Shown piece after piece: positions 34,974 to 45,613 of a stretch of DNA of 64,000 nt. Where the stretch lies: contig MU129126.1 of NCBI GenBank assembly GCA_014904985.1, positions 33,733-97,732 of the forward strand. Reading direction: 5' to 3'. Each line of letters opens with the position of its first letter. Within the stretch, counting starts at the first letter, position 1. The position numbers were made by a program, and so were the translations under genes. Source of the stretch: Hydnum rufescens UP504 (taxonomy: Eukaryota > Basidiomycota > Agaricomycetes > Cantharellales > Hydnaceae). Under the pieces are notes generated by a model. It saw nothing but the letters and a program-made list of their open reading frames with translations, did not search any database and was not told where the DNA came from.

Positions 34974-35544
34974 TCTTTACCGTCCCTGTCTGCAGGCTTT
35001 CTACAATCCTCTTAGTCCCAAGGCACGACCACGCAGAGGGGCTAGCGAATGTAGAACAGTAGAAGTAGCCGAGTCGGCAAGTGCCGGTTTGCTTCCGGCC
35101 GTCGTTGCGCGCGTCTTGTCGGCTAGGGCATTCGCGCTGTCCGGGAGAGCAGACTCTAGACAGCTTCGTTCCCAACCCACCCACCCTTCATTTTGTCTAC
35201 TGGCTTAGTCGTGAGAAGGGCAGATAATCCCCCCCACCCGTGCAGTCATATCTGCCGCCCTCACGCACCGAGATCGGCGAAGCAATTGCTTCCCATTATT
35301 AATCTCTCACACAACTACACCAGTAGAGACAAGTGTTTGCCGACGAGTGAATGGATACAAACTTGCTGGCAGGACGATTGAGCAACATTATTCATATTTT
35401 TGTTGGAGCTTCACAAATATTATGCTCATTTTCTATTCACCTGATTTCATCTGGTACTGTAATTTCCTTTTAGAGTGTCAACCTAGAAAAAGTTGAAAAA
35501 AGTTTGCTATTCGCAAATTCCTTTCACCAGAACTGATCATGAGC
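34974..35544. other. Spacer between the duplicated blocks
   Basis: No gene seen. It contains a CACCGAGATCGGCGAAGC block near 35266, related to one near 24269, and an A/T-rich stretch before the pseudogene. Confidence 0.3.
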
Positions 35545-37186
35545 GGGCCTACTTCAGGCGTGTGAAATGTCTTCATGATACCGTAAGATTGCCACCACCC
35601 TGCTAGGGTGCACCAACTGTGAGGAATGCAATGTGCAATGTGTCAACGAATTCGAAAAGGCAGCCCACAAATCCCGCAAGGCCGAGTTGAGTATCGAGGG
35701 TGTGCTCTCGAGTGCAGCCACTTACACGATGTGCACAGGAGGGGAGTAGGAGGCTCTTCCACAACACAGACTATCAGGCTCTTGACATCAAGCTCGACTC
35801 CCACGCGATTAGCAGCGTCCGTGGTCAAGAAAATTCGATCGTCGATCCCCGACCTCCACCTCGAGTTCTTTGCTTCTCCTTGTATTTTCCGGCACTTTCA
35901 TACCCACCGTAAGTATTTGCGCGTTCCGTTTTCCTCCAGTTCTGAAGCTCATTCCTATCTGTCCTTGAAAAAAAAATGATAGCTCAGTATTAGATCCAAC
36001 TGAATTCTCCAGACGATACTGTGAAGCCATTCAAGGTAATCCAGGATCGCTAGGCCGTGTAGGGAAGCTTATTTCTAAGATATTGGTCGCTTGGGCTGCT
36101 TCCCACGGCGTCGACGAGTCCGGTCGCGAGCTTGTTACCTCCTCTGGGATCCTGCAAGATCCTCTGATCGCTCCTCCTGACCTGGGGACGTAAAGCAACG
36201 AAGGATAGGATACAATGCCATGACGAAAGAACCTTTGGCATTAGTCAATCGATACGGTGTGCTGAGAACTGCCCAGCTGGGATGGAGTGCGTGCCTTATT
36301 GCTATTGGTGCCCTTCGCTGAAGGTGAAGAGGTTTCATACGCTACCCTTCAGAGACTATTACTCACACGCTCGTATGCATAGATATTGTATCATCTACGG
36401 ATCGAATGGTATGGTTCGTTTCGGTCTCCTCTTGATGTTTGTTTCTAATGTGCGCTCCATAGAGGCGCTCCATCAATCCGCTCTGAATCAGCTCTACACT
36501 CTCACATGTGTGTGTGCACCATTACTACCAGACCAGGGCCCCGTGGTCAACAAGATAGCTATGGCCCGAACCTTTTGGTATGCCCACGTACATGAAGGTA
36601 TGGCGTCCTTGCTTATGCACTGTTCATAATGCCTTCATTCTAAGCCCATGACTGTACTAGGTGTCACGAATGGAATCCGTGGACGAAAATTGATCTTGTG
36701 AATAGATTTGATATCTTTATTCCTTTCCCTCCCTCAAAGGAGCACATTTCAATAGCGAGCAAGATGATATCGCCCTGTTTAAGGACAGTCCGGTCCCACA
36801 TCCATATCATCGATCCTCTCCTTCGAATGCACTCGTGCATACCCCACTGGAAAACACCTACACATATCGCATGGCCCTCGCGCCGATCCGTGTTCCGCCC
36901 GCCTGCCGCGAGATCACCGCCTCGCTTACCGGACCCAAAGCACTGCGTCATCAAGTCGACGAGGCGAACGAACAATGACTCAAGCAGGCATAAGAGCTAT
37001 TGACCCAATGCTGGGAAGACTTTGAGGATCTGAAGAACGTGCCAGCCGAATACTTTCTCACGCCCGAGGACACCGATCGATTCTGTAGGGGTTGGCAGGT
37101 GGGTGACCCACCTTCTTATGACCTGCCTTTGTGGTTTCTTTTCTGAGGAGAAACATCGTCTGGGTCTTCATTTTTGATTGCCAGCT
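35545..37186 (+). pseudogene. Zn2Cys6 transcription factor, 5'- and 3'-truncated copy
   Basis: Follows 31187-32849 nearly base for base, introns included (TTCAGGCGTGTGAAATGT..., GTCAACGAATTCGAAAAGGC). It lacks the first cysteine block and start codon. It carries in-frame stops and shifts, such as TGA and TAA within 36975-36990 where the parent has CGA and TGG codons. At the intron end near 37185 it jumps to sequence matching about 34010 downstream of the parent gene. The last exon was therefore lost in a ~1.15-kb deletion. Not expected to give a protein. Confidence 0.88.
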
Positions 37187-37399
37187 AGCTCGCGGAGGTG
37201 ACCCAATCACAACGAACTGTAAACGGCCAGAGCGGAAAGTGGAGGGTGAGACCGAACTTAACATATCAATTACTCATTTGAGCAAGCTACCAAACATATT
37301 TACAGTCAATTATTTACATCACTACCCAACTGGCCTGGTTGTTCTGAACCACGAAAACAATTGAACATTTCGCTACTCTTTTTTGCGCAGCAACAATTT

Positions 37400-38031
37400 T
37401 CAGAGCCATATAATTCTCTCACTGAAAACCACGACAAATATATGAATCACCTGTACTCCGGCATGGCGTGTGTGGTGAGCATTGAATCGGAGGTGGCTGA
37501 AATAAAGAACTGACTCAAGAGCAGTGACAATAAGACTCCTGAGGGTTTGGAGGTCATCAAACGAGGCTTCGTCATGGGTGGTGTGATGCCAATCTATCAG
37601 AGGCCGCGCATCTTGTCCCTTGCACTCCTTGTCGCCGTACCTCCAATGCGGTCCGATTGTTTCGATCCAGTAGACCTTCACTTCGCAGTGCCAGAGAGGG
37701 CCCCAGAGAAAGCCCCGTCAGTGTACCGATTGAGCTGGTGTTGAAGAGCTGGAATTCCAGACTCCCAATACTGGGTGTCCTGGATTTCGGCGATAAGGAC
37801 GGGCCGAAGGGCGAGTGGATGTAGAGACACCTTTACGACCTCGATGATGGAGTCGGGAATACTGCTTTTAGAATTGTCGCAAAGGCAATGCGGAGCGAGC
37901 ATGTAGCCTTCAGTGGCAGGGAAGAGGATTGTGAGGATTGAGTTCCACAAGCCATACCATATGTCTTCATTGGCAGGGGCGTGTGTGGTATGGTACTCCA
38001 GAATGGTACATATGGCAGAGTTGAAGGGCAT
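37400..38031 (-). pseudogene. Paralog of the 34215-34811 gene, frameshifted
   Basis: Starts MPFNSAICTILEY at 38031 and matches its paralog through DTQYWESGIPALQ and NRYTDGAFSG. A short duplication (GGGCCCTCTCTGGCACT region, about 37684-37705) shifts the frame. The second half continues as VKVYWIETIGPHWRYG in another frame from 37681. It keeps the Asp and Glu (IPDSIIEV, LIAEIQD) that the first copy has changed, so neither copy alone shows the ancestral protein. Confidence 0.6.
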
Positions 38032-39079
38032 ATTGAAGGGCTATCAGATAGTCTCATCCAGACATTTCGGTGAGCGGACCTGGTTCCGAGACAACAGTTC
38101 TAACTTCACGTGACGAATAGCTAGATGACGAATGGTGACCAGACCGACAAATCTCTAGTTAGTACTCATAGTATGTTCGGATGAAAGGAGTCACAACAAA
38201 AGTTTACAGGAACAGCTGGGTGGAATCCTGAGTGAGACTCACACGCATCGCCTAATTGTGCGACACATCGAGCAATTATTAGGATTTGACATTCTACAAC
38301 TCATAAGATACAGTGTACTGCGGAAGTTGGCAAGGAACATGCCCATAATAGGCGCAGATGAAGGGCCTGGAAATTGGTGCTGCTTATCCATAGCCCACTG
38401 CTACTTGTTGGCCTGAGTACCACTTTCTGCACTGACTATTTCATTGTCGTTACCAACCACAATGATCTTCCTGCTTGCCTCCCTTTCTTCAGCTTCTCCG
38501 GCTTGAGTTCCACACCTTCTAAACAATCATTTGCCACGAGGAAGCACACAGTCTATGACAGATTCAAAAGTGTCCTTGAATGTCGCAGGTGACCAGATTC
38601 CGCAGAAGTGAAGGTCGCGTAGGGCATGTGAGGCTAAAGGGATTCGGGTGCGCGCGTGGGGGAGCCGGAACTCGGTGTCATGATCGATTGTTCTTTCTAA
38701 AAGTTGTCTGTGCCTTGGAGGCAGGGTGTTCTGTGGTAAACGGTGGAGAAGCGTCCTCTGAGGTGAGTGCTGGCTGGGGGTACATTCAGTAAGGGGTGTT
38801 GCGAAGAGTCATGAGAAATTGACGAATCAATGAAGACATAGCACGGTGCTGCCTAGAATGCCTCGGCTACCCACATCGAGATCAGCGCCTGCTTCGACTT
38901 CAGCCTCAGAGTCAGGTGATGGGAGACCAAGTGCCTTTTCAACAGCATCGCTGTCGCTCTCATTGTCCACCATGGATCTCTGAATAAACGAGTGTGATGA
39001 AGATAAATTGGCCTCGGGATTGGGATCGGGAGGGCGCTGTGAGGATACGGCATCTTTCACAGGATCCATATCTGACCCA
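38032..39079. other. Unassigned sequence
   Basis: No recognised gene. A minus-strand frame at 39069-38827 is Asp/Glu/Ser-rich (NESDSDAVEKALG) and might be an exon of something disordered. Without partners it cannot be called. Confidence 0.25.
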
Positions 39080-39810
39080 GAGTCGGAGACCGAGTCACCA
39101 TCTCTTTGGAGGGCGAACAGTTGGAATTGGATTCATCGGAAGACGTTGAAGACACCGATGAGAATAGTGAAAAATTTGCGGATCTCACAGGAGGAGCGCC
39201 TCGTCTACGTGTGCCCCTGTCGATGCCCTTCCTCTGGGAGAATGAGGGTGCCGTGCTTCACGATCCTCATTAACATCAGGATGGGCGAAGGGAGGTTGCA
39301 TCCATTGATTGTGGCCCCGCTCCGCTGGGAAGAAAAGTTCGCCTCGGGCGCGGGCTTCTTCAGTCGAACGTGCTTTCTCTTCCACACGCTTTGGGCTTGG
39401 TCATTTCTTCTTGTGCTCAGTGACCCACCTCTGACTGTTAAGGTAGAGTCAGAGACCGAGTCACCATCTCTTCGGAGGGTGAGCAGTTGGAATCGGATTC
39501 ATCAGAAGACGTTGAAGACACTGATGAGAATAGTGAAGAATTTGCGGATCTCACAGGAAGAGCGCCTGGTCTACATGTGCCCCATCCCCTGTCGATGCCC
39601 TTCCTCTGGGAGAATGAGGGCGCCGTGCTTCGCGATCCTCATTAACATTGGGATGGGCGAAGGGAGGTTGCATCCATCGATCATGGCCCTGCTCCGCTGG
39701 GAAGAAAAGTTTGCCTCGGGCGTGGGCTTCTTCGGTCGAATGTGCTTTCTCTTCCACACACTTTGGGCTTGGTCATTTCTTCTTGTGCTCAGTGACCCAC
39801 CTCTGGATTG
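39080..39810. repeat. Two-copy tandem duplication, ~365 bp
   Basis: About 39080-39437 and 39449-39810 are near-identical, starting GAGTC(G/A)GAGACCGAGTCACC and ending at CTTGTGCTCAGTGACCCACC. Differences are scattered substitutions plus one 6-bp insertion (CATCCC) in the second copy. On the plus strand a frame with LDSSEDVEDTDENSE and PLSMPFLWENEGAVL exists in both. Another plus frame is open across both units (39008-39856). Which, if any, is coding is unclear. Confidence 0.8.
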
Positions 39811-40456
39811 CTTTGGGTGTGTCGAGCTGGACTTCATACTGTTGAATGAGAATTGAGCTAGAAATAGGTGTTAAATAAGTCAGAGATGGCCGAAAGCCTG
39901 TACAAAGAAGGGGGGGGGGGGATAAAATATATACATTGATGCATCCCCGTCGGGTCCACCCCCGGCATTTCTTTTCGCTTACATTCGTTCCACCCAGGGG
40001 GGTATATGAAATGGCGATCTATCATGTGCAGTCCTACGTCCTTGTTTGATCGACCCACATATGACCATCCTTGTCGTGTACAGGGGTATTCTCCCCTCCA
40101 CTAAATGAGGAGGCACCTTCGTGCCGGTGTCTGGGATTGGTATTCAGATACTGACGTAGGAACATAACTAGACGAGAGCATGTAGTCATCGGTATTGGTC
40201 AGAAGATTTGAAAACTGCTTGGGCGCGTATGGGTTGACTAATAGGGGAGGAGGAATGGAGGGAATCTCAGAGGGGCGCAATAAAGAGAGGGGTGTCGACA
40301 GTGATCTCTGGTCATGTGTCTGGAAAGAGTAATAATGCTGCTGGCAGAAGACTGCTTCTCCCTTAATTCTACATGAATTATTGCAGGAGAGACACCCAGA
40401 AAGAACAGGGATCAACTAGTTCTTTCGCTTATGTAACACAGTTGCCGTGAGGTAAT
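39811..40456. other. Unassigned sequence with G run and inverted repeat
   Basis: An 11-13 base G run at about 39908 and no gene. CATGAATTATTGCAGGAGAG at 40371 is the reverse complement of CTCCTGCAATAATTCATG at about 40464-40483, so 40371-40483 can fold back around an 80-base loop. Confidence 0.45.
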
Positions 40457-40970
40457 TTGGTGTCTCCTGCAATAATTCATGGATAATCAAGGGCGAGGCA
40501 CCTAGGTAATAGTAGTTGATGACTTGAAGTCTGGGAGTAGTCTGGGCACCTCAGGCCCCCCATTTCGGCAACCTCCTTAGGTTGACTTCGTCCTGTGCGG
40601 ATGTCAACCTAACAAGGTAGGACTGAATGTGTACCTTTGTGGAGCTACAGTCAGAATGTTCCATATAAATAAGTGTAGCACCACTGGGGTCTGGGGGCGG
40701 AGCCCCCGGGAGCTCAGGGGTAGTGTTGCTACATTTTTGAATTAGACTATTAGTGGAGCTACAGTTGTGTGCCTCAGGGTAGTCATGTAGCTACACCCTA
40801 TAGAGTGCTTCAAATAGTGTAGCTACATGGTTTCTACCTGATTTATTTAGTGTAGCTACATCTATGGGCGAGTATTGAATGAAGCAGTGTAGCTACACAT
40901 AGCAGTATTTGCCTTCAAAAATGTGCAAGCACAAAGAATTTTTTCATTCAAGATCAATGTCAACATCATC
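40457..40970. repeat. Repeat block A-B (first copy) with TGTAGCTACA motifs
   Basis: Segment A (40457-40546) and segment B (40593-40970) both recur downstream, B as 42752-43124 and A as 43124-43214, in swapped order. Segment B holds four copies of the palindrome TGTAGCTACA plus two GGAGCTACAG variants at intervals of about 30-110 bases. Such spaced short motifs are common as subterminal protein-binding sites in DNA transposons. No coding frame. Confidence 0.75.
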
Positions 40971-41189
40971 TGTATCTGAGTCTACATTATTGATCCCTCA
41001 TCCTCCCCATCAATCAGTCTTGAAAGAATGGAAGAAGCCTTCAATACGGACCGGGCCGATGCCGAGAATCTTGAACTTGACACCTCGGTCAGCCACTTAG
41101 AGGGGCCTTAATAGGTATGTCAAACTGCATCAAATCAAAATCCTTTGATATCAAATAATTTCAAGAGGGTGACCTTAGGTCAATCCATA

Positions 41190-42751
41190 AGTCTGCCCAT
41201 AGGCATTTTGATATCAAACTCATATTTGGCTGGGGGTATCAGGATAGGTCCCGGCAAGCCGGGAATGCCCCCAAGTGGGTCAACGGGCCATACGGGTTTA
41301 TCAGCAGCTACAATTATTTACTTATTACTGTATTTATTCTCATCAATAATTATTAATATTATATACATATCATCCCCCAGCCCACAAGGGGGGGGGATTG
41401 CACCCAGCAGGGCCATGCCCACCTGGTGGCCACACTTCATTTTACCTGCACATTTCATCTGGGGGCCACACCCCATTCTTGCAGGTGTTCAGTTGGCGGG
41501 TCGCGGGTTGTTTCATTTGGGGTCGCGGGTTGCTTCATTTGGGGCCATGGGTTGCTTCGTTCGGGGTCGCGTGTTTTGGGGATGGCGCGGGTAGTGGGTA
41601 CCTACATTAAATAAAGTACTCCCTTAGTAAAGATAAAAATAAAAGAAAACCAATGCAAAAGGAGCAGCCTATGCTGCTCCTTTCGCGTGATCATACTGGG
41701 GATTATCGATACTTACCTTAAAACCAACACACCCGCTTGGGGGGGTGCGTGGTTCCTGTGGTGTCCTGTCGCGGTTTCGGCGGGTTATGATTCGGGGGTG
41801 GTTCCTGGGCCGTCACTTGGCACGGTTGTCCTTGCTTTGCATGTTGCCATGGGTCGCGTCCTCGTTTGGCGCATTGCCGTGCGCGTCCTCATTTGGCGCG
41901 TTGCCGTGTGCGTCCTTGTTTGGTGCATTGCTGTTTGATGCGTCACCATTTGGGCCGTTGTTGTTTGGACCCTCGTCGTGCCTTGGCGTGGTTTCGTATG
42001 GCCGGGGTTTTGTTGGTGGTGTACTCGTTGGCTCGTGGGTCCGCGCATTGAGGTTGGACAGCTTGACCTAGAATAGAAAATAAAACGTTAGTTATATCAA
42101 ACCTTGCGCAAAAAGAGCAGCAACTGCTGCTCTTTTTGCACGTTTGTAGCTATTAAAAAAAATACATAGCTAGTATTGCCACACACCCGCCGCAGCAGGT
42201 GTGTGGCTCCCTACTTTCGTCTTGGTGGCATTGTGTGCCCACCATCATTCGTTTATTCGCCCGTTCAGGCATTCCGATTCGAGTGATGTGGGGCTTTCAG
42301 TCATGGGGGGGGAGATCCTGGCCTAGAATAGGATTAGTTAAAAATTTAAAAACAGCGCAAAAAGAGCAGCAAGTGCTGCTCTTTTTGCACCGGGTGGGAA
42401 CATGGACTTAACTTACTGTATATAGAAGCACACACCCGCCGCAGCGGGTGTGGTTCGCTTGGCCACTCAGGCGGTGTGTTGCCACCTCCCGCGTTTTCGT
42501 TTGGGCTCGGTTGGCTGGGTGTTGTTTCGTTGGGTTTGGTGCCACTGGGTTTTGCGTTGCTGGGGTTTGCGTCGCCGGGTTTGGTGTTGTTGGGTTTGGT
42601 GTTGTTGGGTTTGGTGTGTTGGTTTGGTGTTGTTGGGTTTGGTGTTGTTGGGTTTGGTGTTGTTGGGTTTGGTGTTGTTGGGTTTGGTGTTGTTGGGTTT
42701 GGTGTTGTTGGGTTTGTGTTGTTGGTTTGGTGTTGTTGGGTTGTTGGGTTT
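41190..42751 (-). repeat. Hairpin-intron array 2
   Basis: Read on the minus strand. Intron-like units are 42416-42323 (GTAAGT...TATTCTAG, branch TAACTAAT), 42169-42068 (donor changed to CTATGT, branch ATAACTAACG, acceptor TATTCTAG) and 41716-41602 (GTAAGT...AATGTAG, branch TTACTAAG). Each has a GAGCAGC/GCTGCTC hairpin (42357-42391, 42108-42141, about 41659-41685). Exon-end palindromes of the GGTGTGTGGC type sit before the first two donors (42428-42452, 42180-42208). The 5' side is the 15-bp minisatellite at 42568-42750. Exon sequence between 42067 and 41717 is again AC-rich on the minus strand with Thr/Gln/Arg-rich frames. The 3' side ends in GTATATAATATTAATAATT at about 41365-41340, matching the other array tails. 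The array lies between two copies of the A-B repeat. Confidence 0.7.
42568..42750 (-). repeat. 15-bp minisatellite (AACAACACCAAACCC on the minus strand)
   Basis: About eleven units, nearly perfect on the right side and two with small deletions. In one minus-strand frame it reads as KPNNT repeats (PNNTKPNNTKP). It occupies the 5' end of array 2, as the AC-rich 15-bp repeat does in array 1. Confidence 0.9.
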
Positions 42752-43214
42752 CTGTGCGGATGTCAACCTAACAAGGTAGGACTGAATGTGTACCTTTTGT
42801 GGAGCTACAGTCAGAAATGTTCCATATAATAAGTGTAGCACCACTGGGTCTGGGGGCGGAGCCCCGGACTCAGGGGTAGTGGTTGCTACATTTTTGAATT
42901 AGACTATTAGTGGAGCTACAGTTGTGTTGCCTCAGGTAGTCATGTAGCTTACACCCTATAGATGCTTCAAATAGTGTAGCTACATGGTTTCTACCTGATT
43001 TATTTAGTGTAGCTACATCTATGGGCGAGTATTGAATGAAGCAGTGTAGCTTACACATAGCAGTATTTGCTTCAAAATGTGGCAGCAAAGAATTTTTTCA
43101 TTCAAGATAATGTCAACATCATCTTGGGTGTCTCCTGCAATAATTCATGGATAATCAAGGGCGAGGCACCTAGGTAATAGTAGTTGATGACTTGAAGTCC
43201 GGGAGTAGTCTGGG
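42752..43214. repeat. Repeat block B'-A' (second copy)
   Basis: 42752-43124 repeats 40593-40970 and 43124-43214 repeats 40457-40546. Differences are mostly single-base insertions or deletions (CTTACACC for CTACACC, TTGTGTTGCC for TTGTGTGCC, CTTTTGTGG for CTTTGTGG), with few substitutions. Confidence 0.85.
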
Positions 43215-43897
43215 AGTCTCCAGCTGCAGGCTACGCTTTTGAAAAGGCACGGGTTTTCGTCATCAACCCCAATATCTATGGGGTACTCAACATTCAATGG
43301 CTCGGACCGCAACATCGTCGTCAGATCGTGAGGGCCGCACCACCACCTTTCTTGGTTCCTGTCATATTAGAGTGTGTCCTAGGATGCGTCGCCTTCACTG
43401 AACATTTTATAAAGCCTAGGCAATCTGCCTTGTTGTCATACATACGCCTATTTCTACTTCCCACAAATGTAGCTGTAACACACCAGCTGGTCCCAGTATT
43501 CTTTGCTGCCACAGATCTGCGCAGGGGTATTGCTGGTGTTCGTGAAACATTCTCCTTCAAGGTCCCCCCTTCCACCGTCCTTGTAGAACTGCCAACGTCC
43601 ATTGGGGCGTTTGTAAAAATTCAACCGGCCCACCCCACAAAGCTTTCCTTTGGTATAGAAAAACTGGTCTGGGCGTTTGTCGGTAGATTCGGGCACCCCC
43701 ACCATGGTTACTCTACGATCACCCTTCTGCAAGCAGTGGCAGTCGAAGTGATTCGAAGGGCACCCTATAAGAAGATTGTTGGTATTGAGGTACCAATCGG
43801 GTTTTTCCAGTATAACGTGGAGTCGGCAAGGGCGAAAGGCACGGTGAGCGCCGCCGTGATGAGGAATGCGAGTGAATGGCAAGTTCATGGTAAGTGA
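43199..43897 (+). CDS. Unassigned open frame (may be on either strand)
   Basis: An open frame runs from before 43205 to TGA at 43895, over 220 codons, with VFVINPNIYGVLNIQWLG and PPSTVLVELPTSIGAFVK; the first Met is at 43328. No family recognised. The minus strand of the same stretch is also open (43927-43454) and looks protein-like too (NFYKRPNGRWQFYKDGG). Only one can be the gene. There is no intron or neighbour evidence to decide. Confidence 0.25.
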   Translation, partial: PGVVWESPAAGYAFEKARVFVINPNIYGVLNIQWLGPQHRRQIVRAAPPPFLVPVILECVLGCVAFTEHFIKPRQSALLSYIRLFLLPTNVAVTHQLVPVFFAATDLRRGIAGVRETFSFKVPPSTVLVELPTSIGAFVKIQPAHPTKLSFGIEKLVWAFVGRFGHPHHGYSTITLLQAVAVEVIRRAPYKKIVGIEVPIGFFQYNVESARAKGTVSAAVMRNASEWQVHGK

Positions 43898-44761
43898 CGT
43901 ATGCACTGCACGCGCATGCCGAGTCAAATATTAGCAAAAGAGTGGGAGACGGTGTGAGCAAGGTGATTAGTACGTACGATCGTGCCAATCGCACAGGAAT
44001 GGGTTGAGAAGTGGGTGATGAACGTGCCAAGGGCAGTGGTTTGGAAAATGCATCGATGGACCCTATCTTTATGGATGAATATGACAATGCCTCAACCATC
44101 CATGGCGATTAAGGGTCCGTTCGGATCCACCGACTATCGACGACAGTTCTTCGGGGATGGTGCCGAGAATTGTTCTTGGAGGGGCCCGCACTCACACGCC
44201 AGTCGAGGTTCGATCGTGTTAACCTAGTATTGATATTGTGTTATAATAGGATGCGAAACATGCAGCACATGAACAGTTTAAGATACTGACCAGCCGGTAT
44301 GATGGCCAATACTCATGATTGGGAGCTTATTGACAATGATCTGTTCATCAGATAGAGGGCGAGAAATCTGATTCACATCCTGCGGCGTAGGCGCGAGGGC
44401 GATCTGACTGAGACTAAATGAGGTCACAGCACAGGTGGCAGTGAACTCTAGTCGTTCGGATGGATTAGATCCCCCAAAACCCGCCCGGGCCGCCGAGATT
44501 GTTTCATTCGCTGGGAGCTGGTGACAGTATACAATGTGTCACGACGTAATCCCGCGGAGTTGCCGGTCGAGGTGCTAGAGAGCTCCATTTGTCCTTGAGT
44601 GCTTCCTCAAAGGCATGAAAGCCGGAAGGTGTTGGATTCAATCCCAGTTGTCAATCACGAAAACGATCTGCGTACGCGACTTCTCCTTTCTTAGATAGCC
44701 AACGGCAGAATCGCACTTCATGTCGAGGGATCACGAGCGTTCGAGACGTGCACGATGACAT
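43898..44761. other. Unassigned sequence
   Basis: No recognised gene or repeat. It possibly includes 5' or 3' flank of the neighbouring candidates. Confidence 0.25.
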
Positions 44762-45613
44762 TTAAGCAGTCGAGAGCCGCGCAAAATTCTCCGAATATTC
44801 GTCGTGAACTACCTTTACAGTAGATATAAGCTCCAATACGTCAGCATCACCACGCACATCGGTACAGTAGTATCTCCAGAGGGTATTGGATTCGCTAGAG
44901 AGATAGTAGCAAGCACAGCAGACGTCGATGGCTCCACCTGGTGTATCAAGGCCAGTGTATGGATTTAATGCGGAAGCAATCGTGCCAAGCTCTTCTATAG
45001 AGTCGACGTCCAGTCTTGGCTTTTTCCTGTGAGCCCTAGGGCCGAAAGCATCCCCAAACGACTGGGTTTCCAAGATGTGGAGACGCTGGTCAGAATCAAG
45101 CCTAGTTATATCGCAGACTTCCGGCATGAGACTTGAGAGCATCAGCGCGCAGGTTTACTACGCTTTAACAGAACACAGCGGAGCAATAATCTCTCGTTCG
45201 AATGCAGCCATCGCCGGAAATGGTCGGGTGCACGTTGAGGAATAACCCATGTATTCCTATTGCAGTTATAAGTCATCGTTCTCGTCTTCACCTTTTTGGA
45301 AAGCAGCAGCAACCACAATTTCCCCATCACAATCCCAACCAGTTTACCGCCATTACATGGAAACATCTTGATATTGGACGCTGACTTTGTAAAAGATTTC
45401 CCCCGGAACACGCTTCGTTGTGAAAGAAAACCTGGACTTGGCACTTGAAGCATCTCGTTGGGAAGAGAATGGCTCCACACAAAGTGAGGTGGAGAGAGGG
45501 CTGTAATTTCCATGCCAACGGGCAAAAAAAACTAGGCTACCATAAGGCTCGAGGAGAAAGCACGGCGGGATAGCAAGTACCGGACTCTGCCGAAACGTGA
45601 ATCCGTCGATCAT
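44762..45613 (-). CDS. Hypothetical protein, probably three exons
   Basis: On the minus strand, MIDGFTFRQSPVLAIPPC at 45613 is followed by an intron-like GTAGCC...ATTACAG and then ALSPPHFVWSHSLPNEM, SPGFLSQRSVFRGKSFTKS and GGKLVGIVMGKLW. A second intron is likely near 45145-45090 (GTAGTA..., branch GCTGATG). It leads to LHILETQSFGDAFG, PRLDVDSIEELG, CCACYYLSSESNTLWRYY and VVHDEYSENFARLSTA, ending at TAA 44762. The joined pieces make a plausible ~240-residue protein without membrane segments. I do not recognise a domain. Confidence 0.4.

Noticed and set aside
42467..42844. Frames over the GGTTTGGTGTTGTTG minisatellite (NNTKP and VGFGV repeats) as protein genes
   Set aside because: Both strands and several frames are open because of the 15-bp period. 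Kept only as a minisatellite within array 2.
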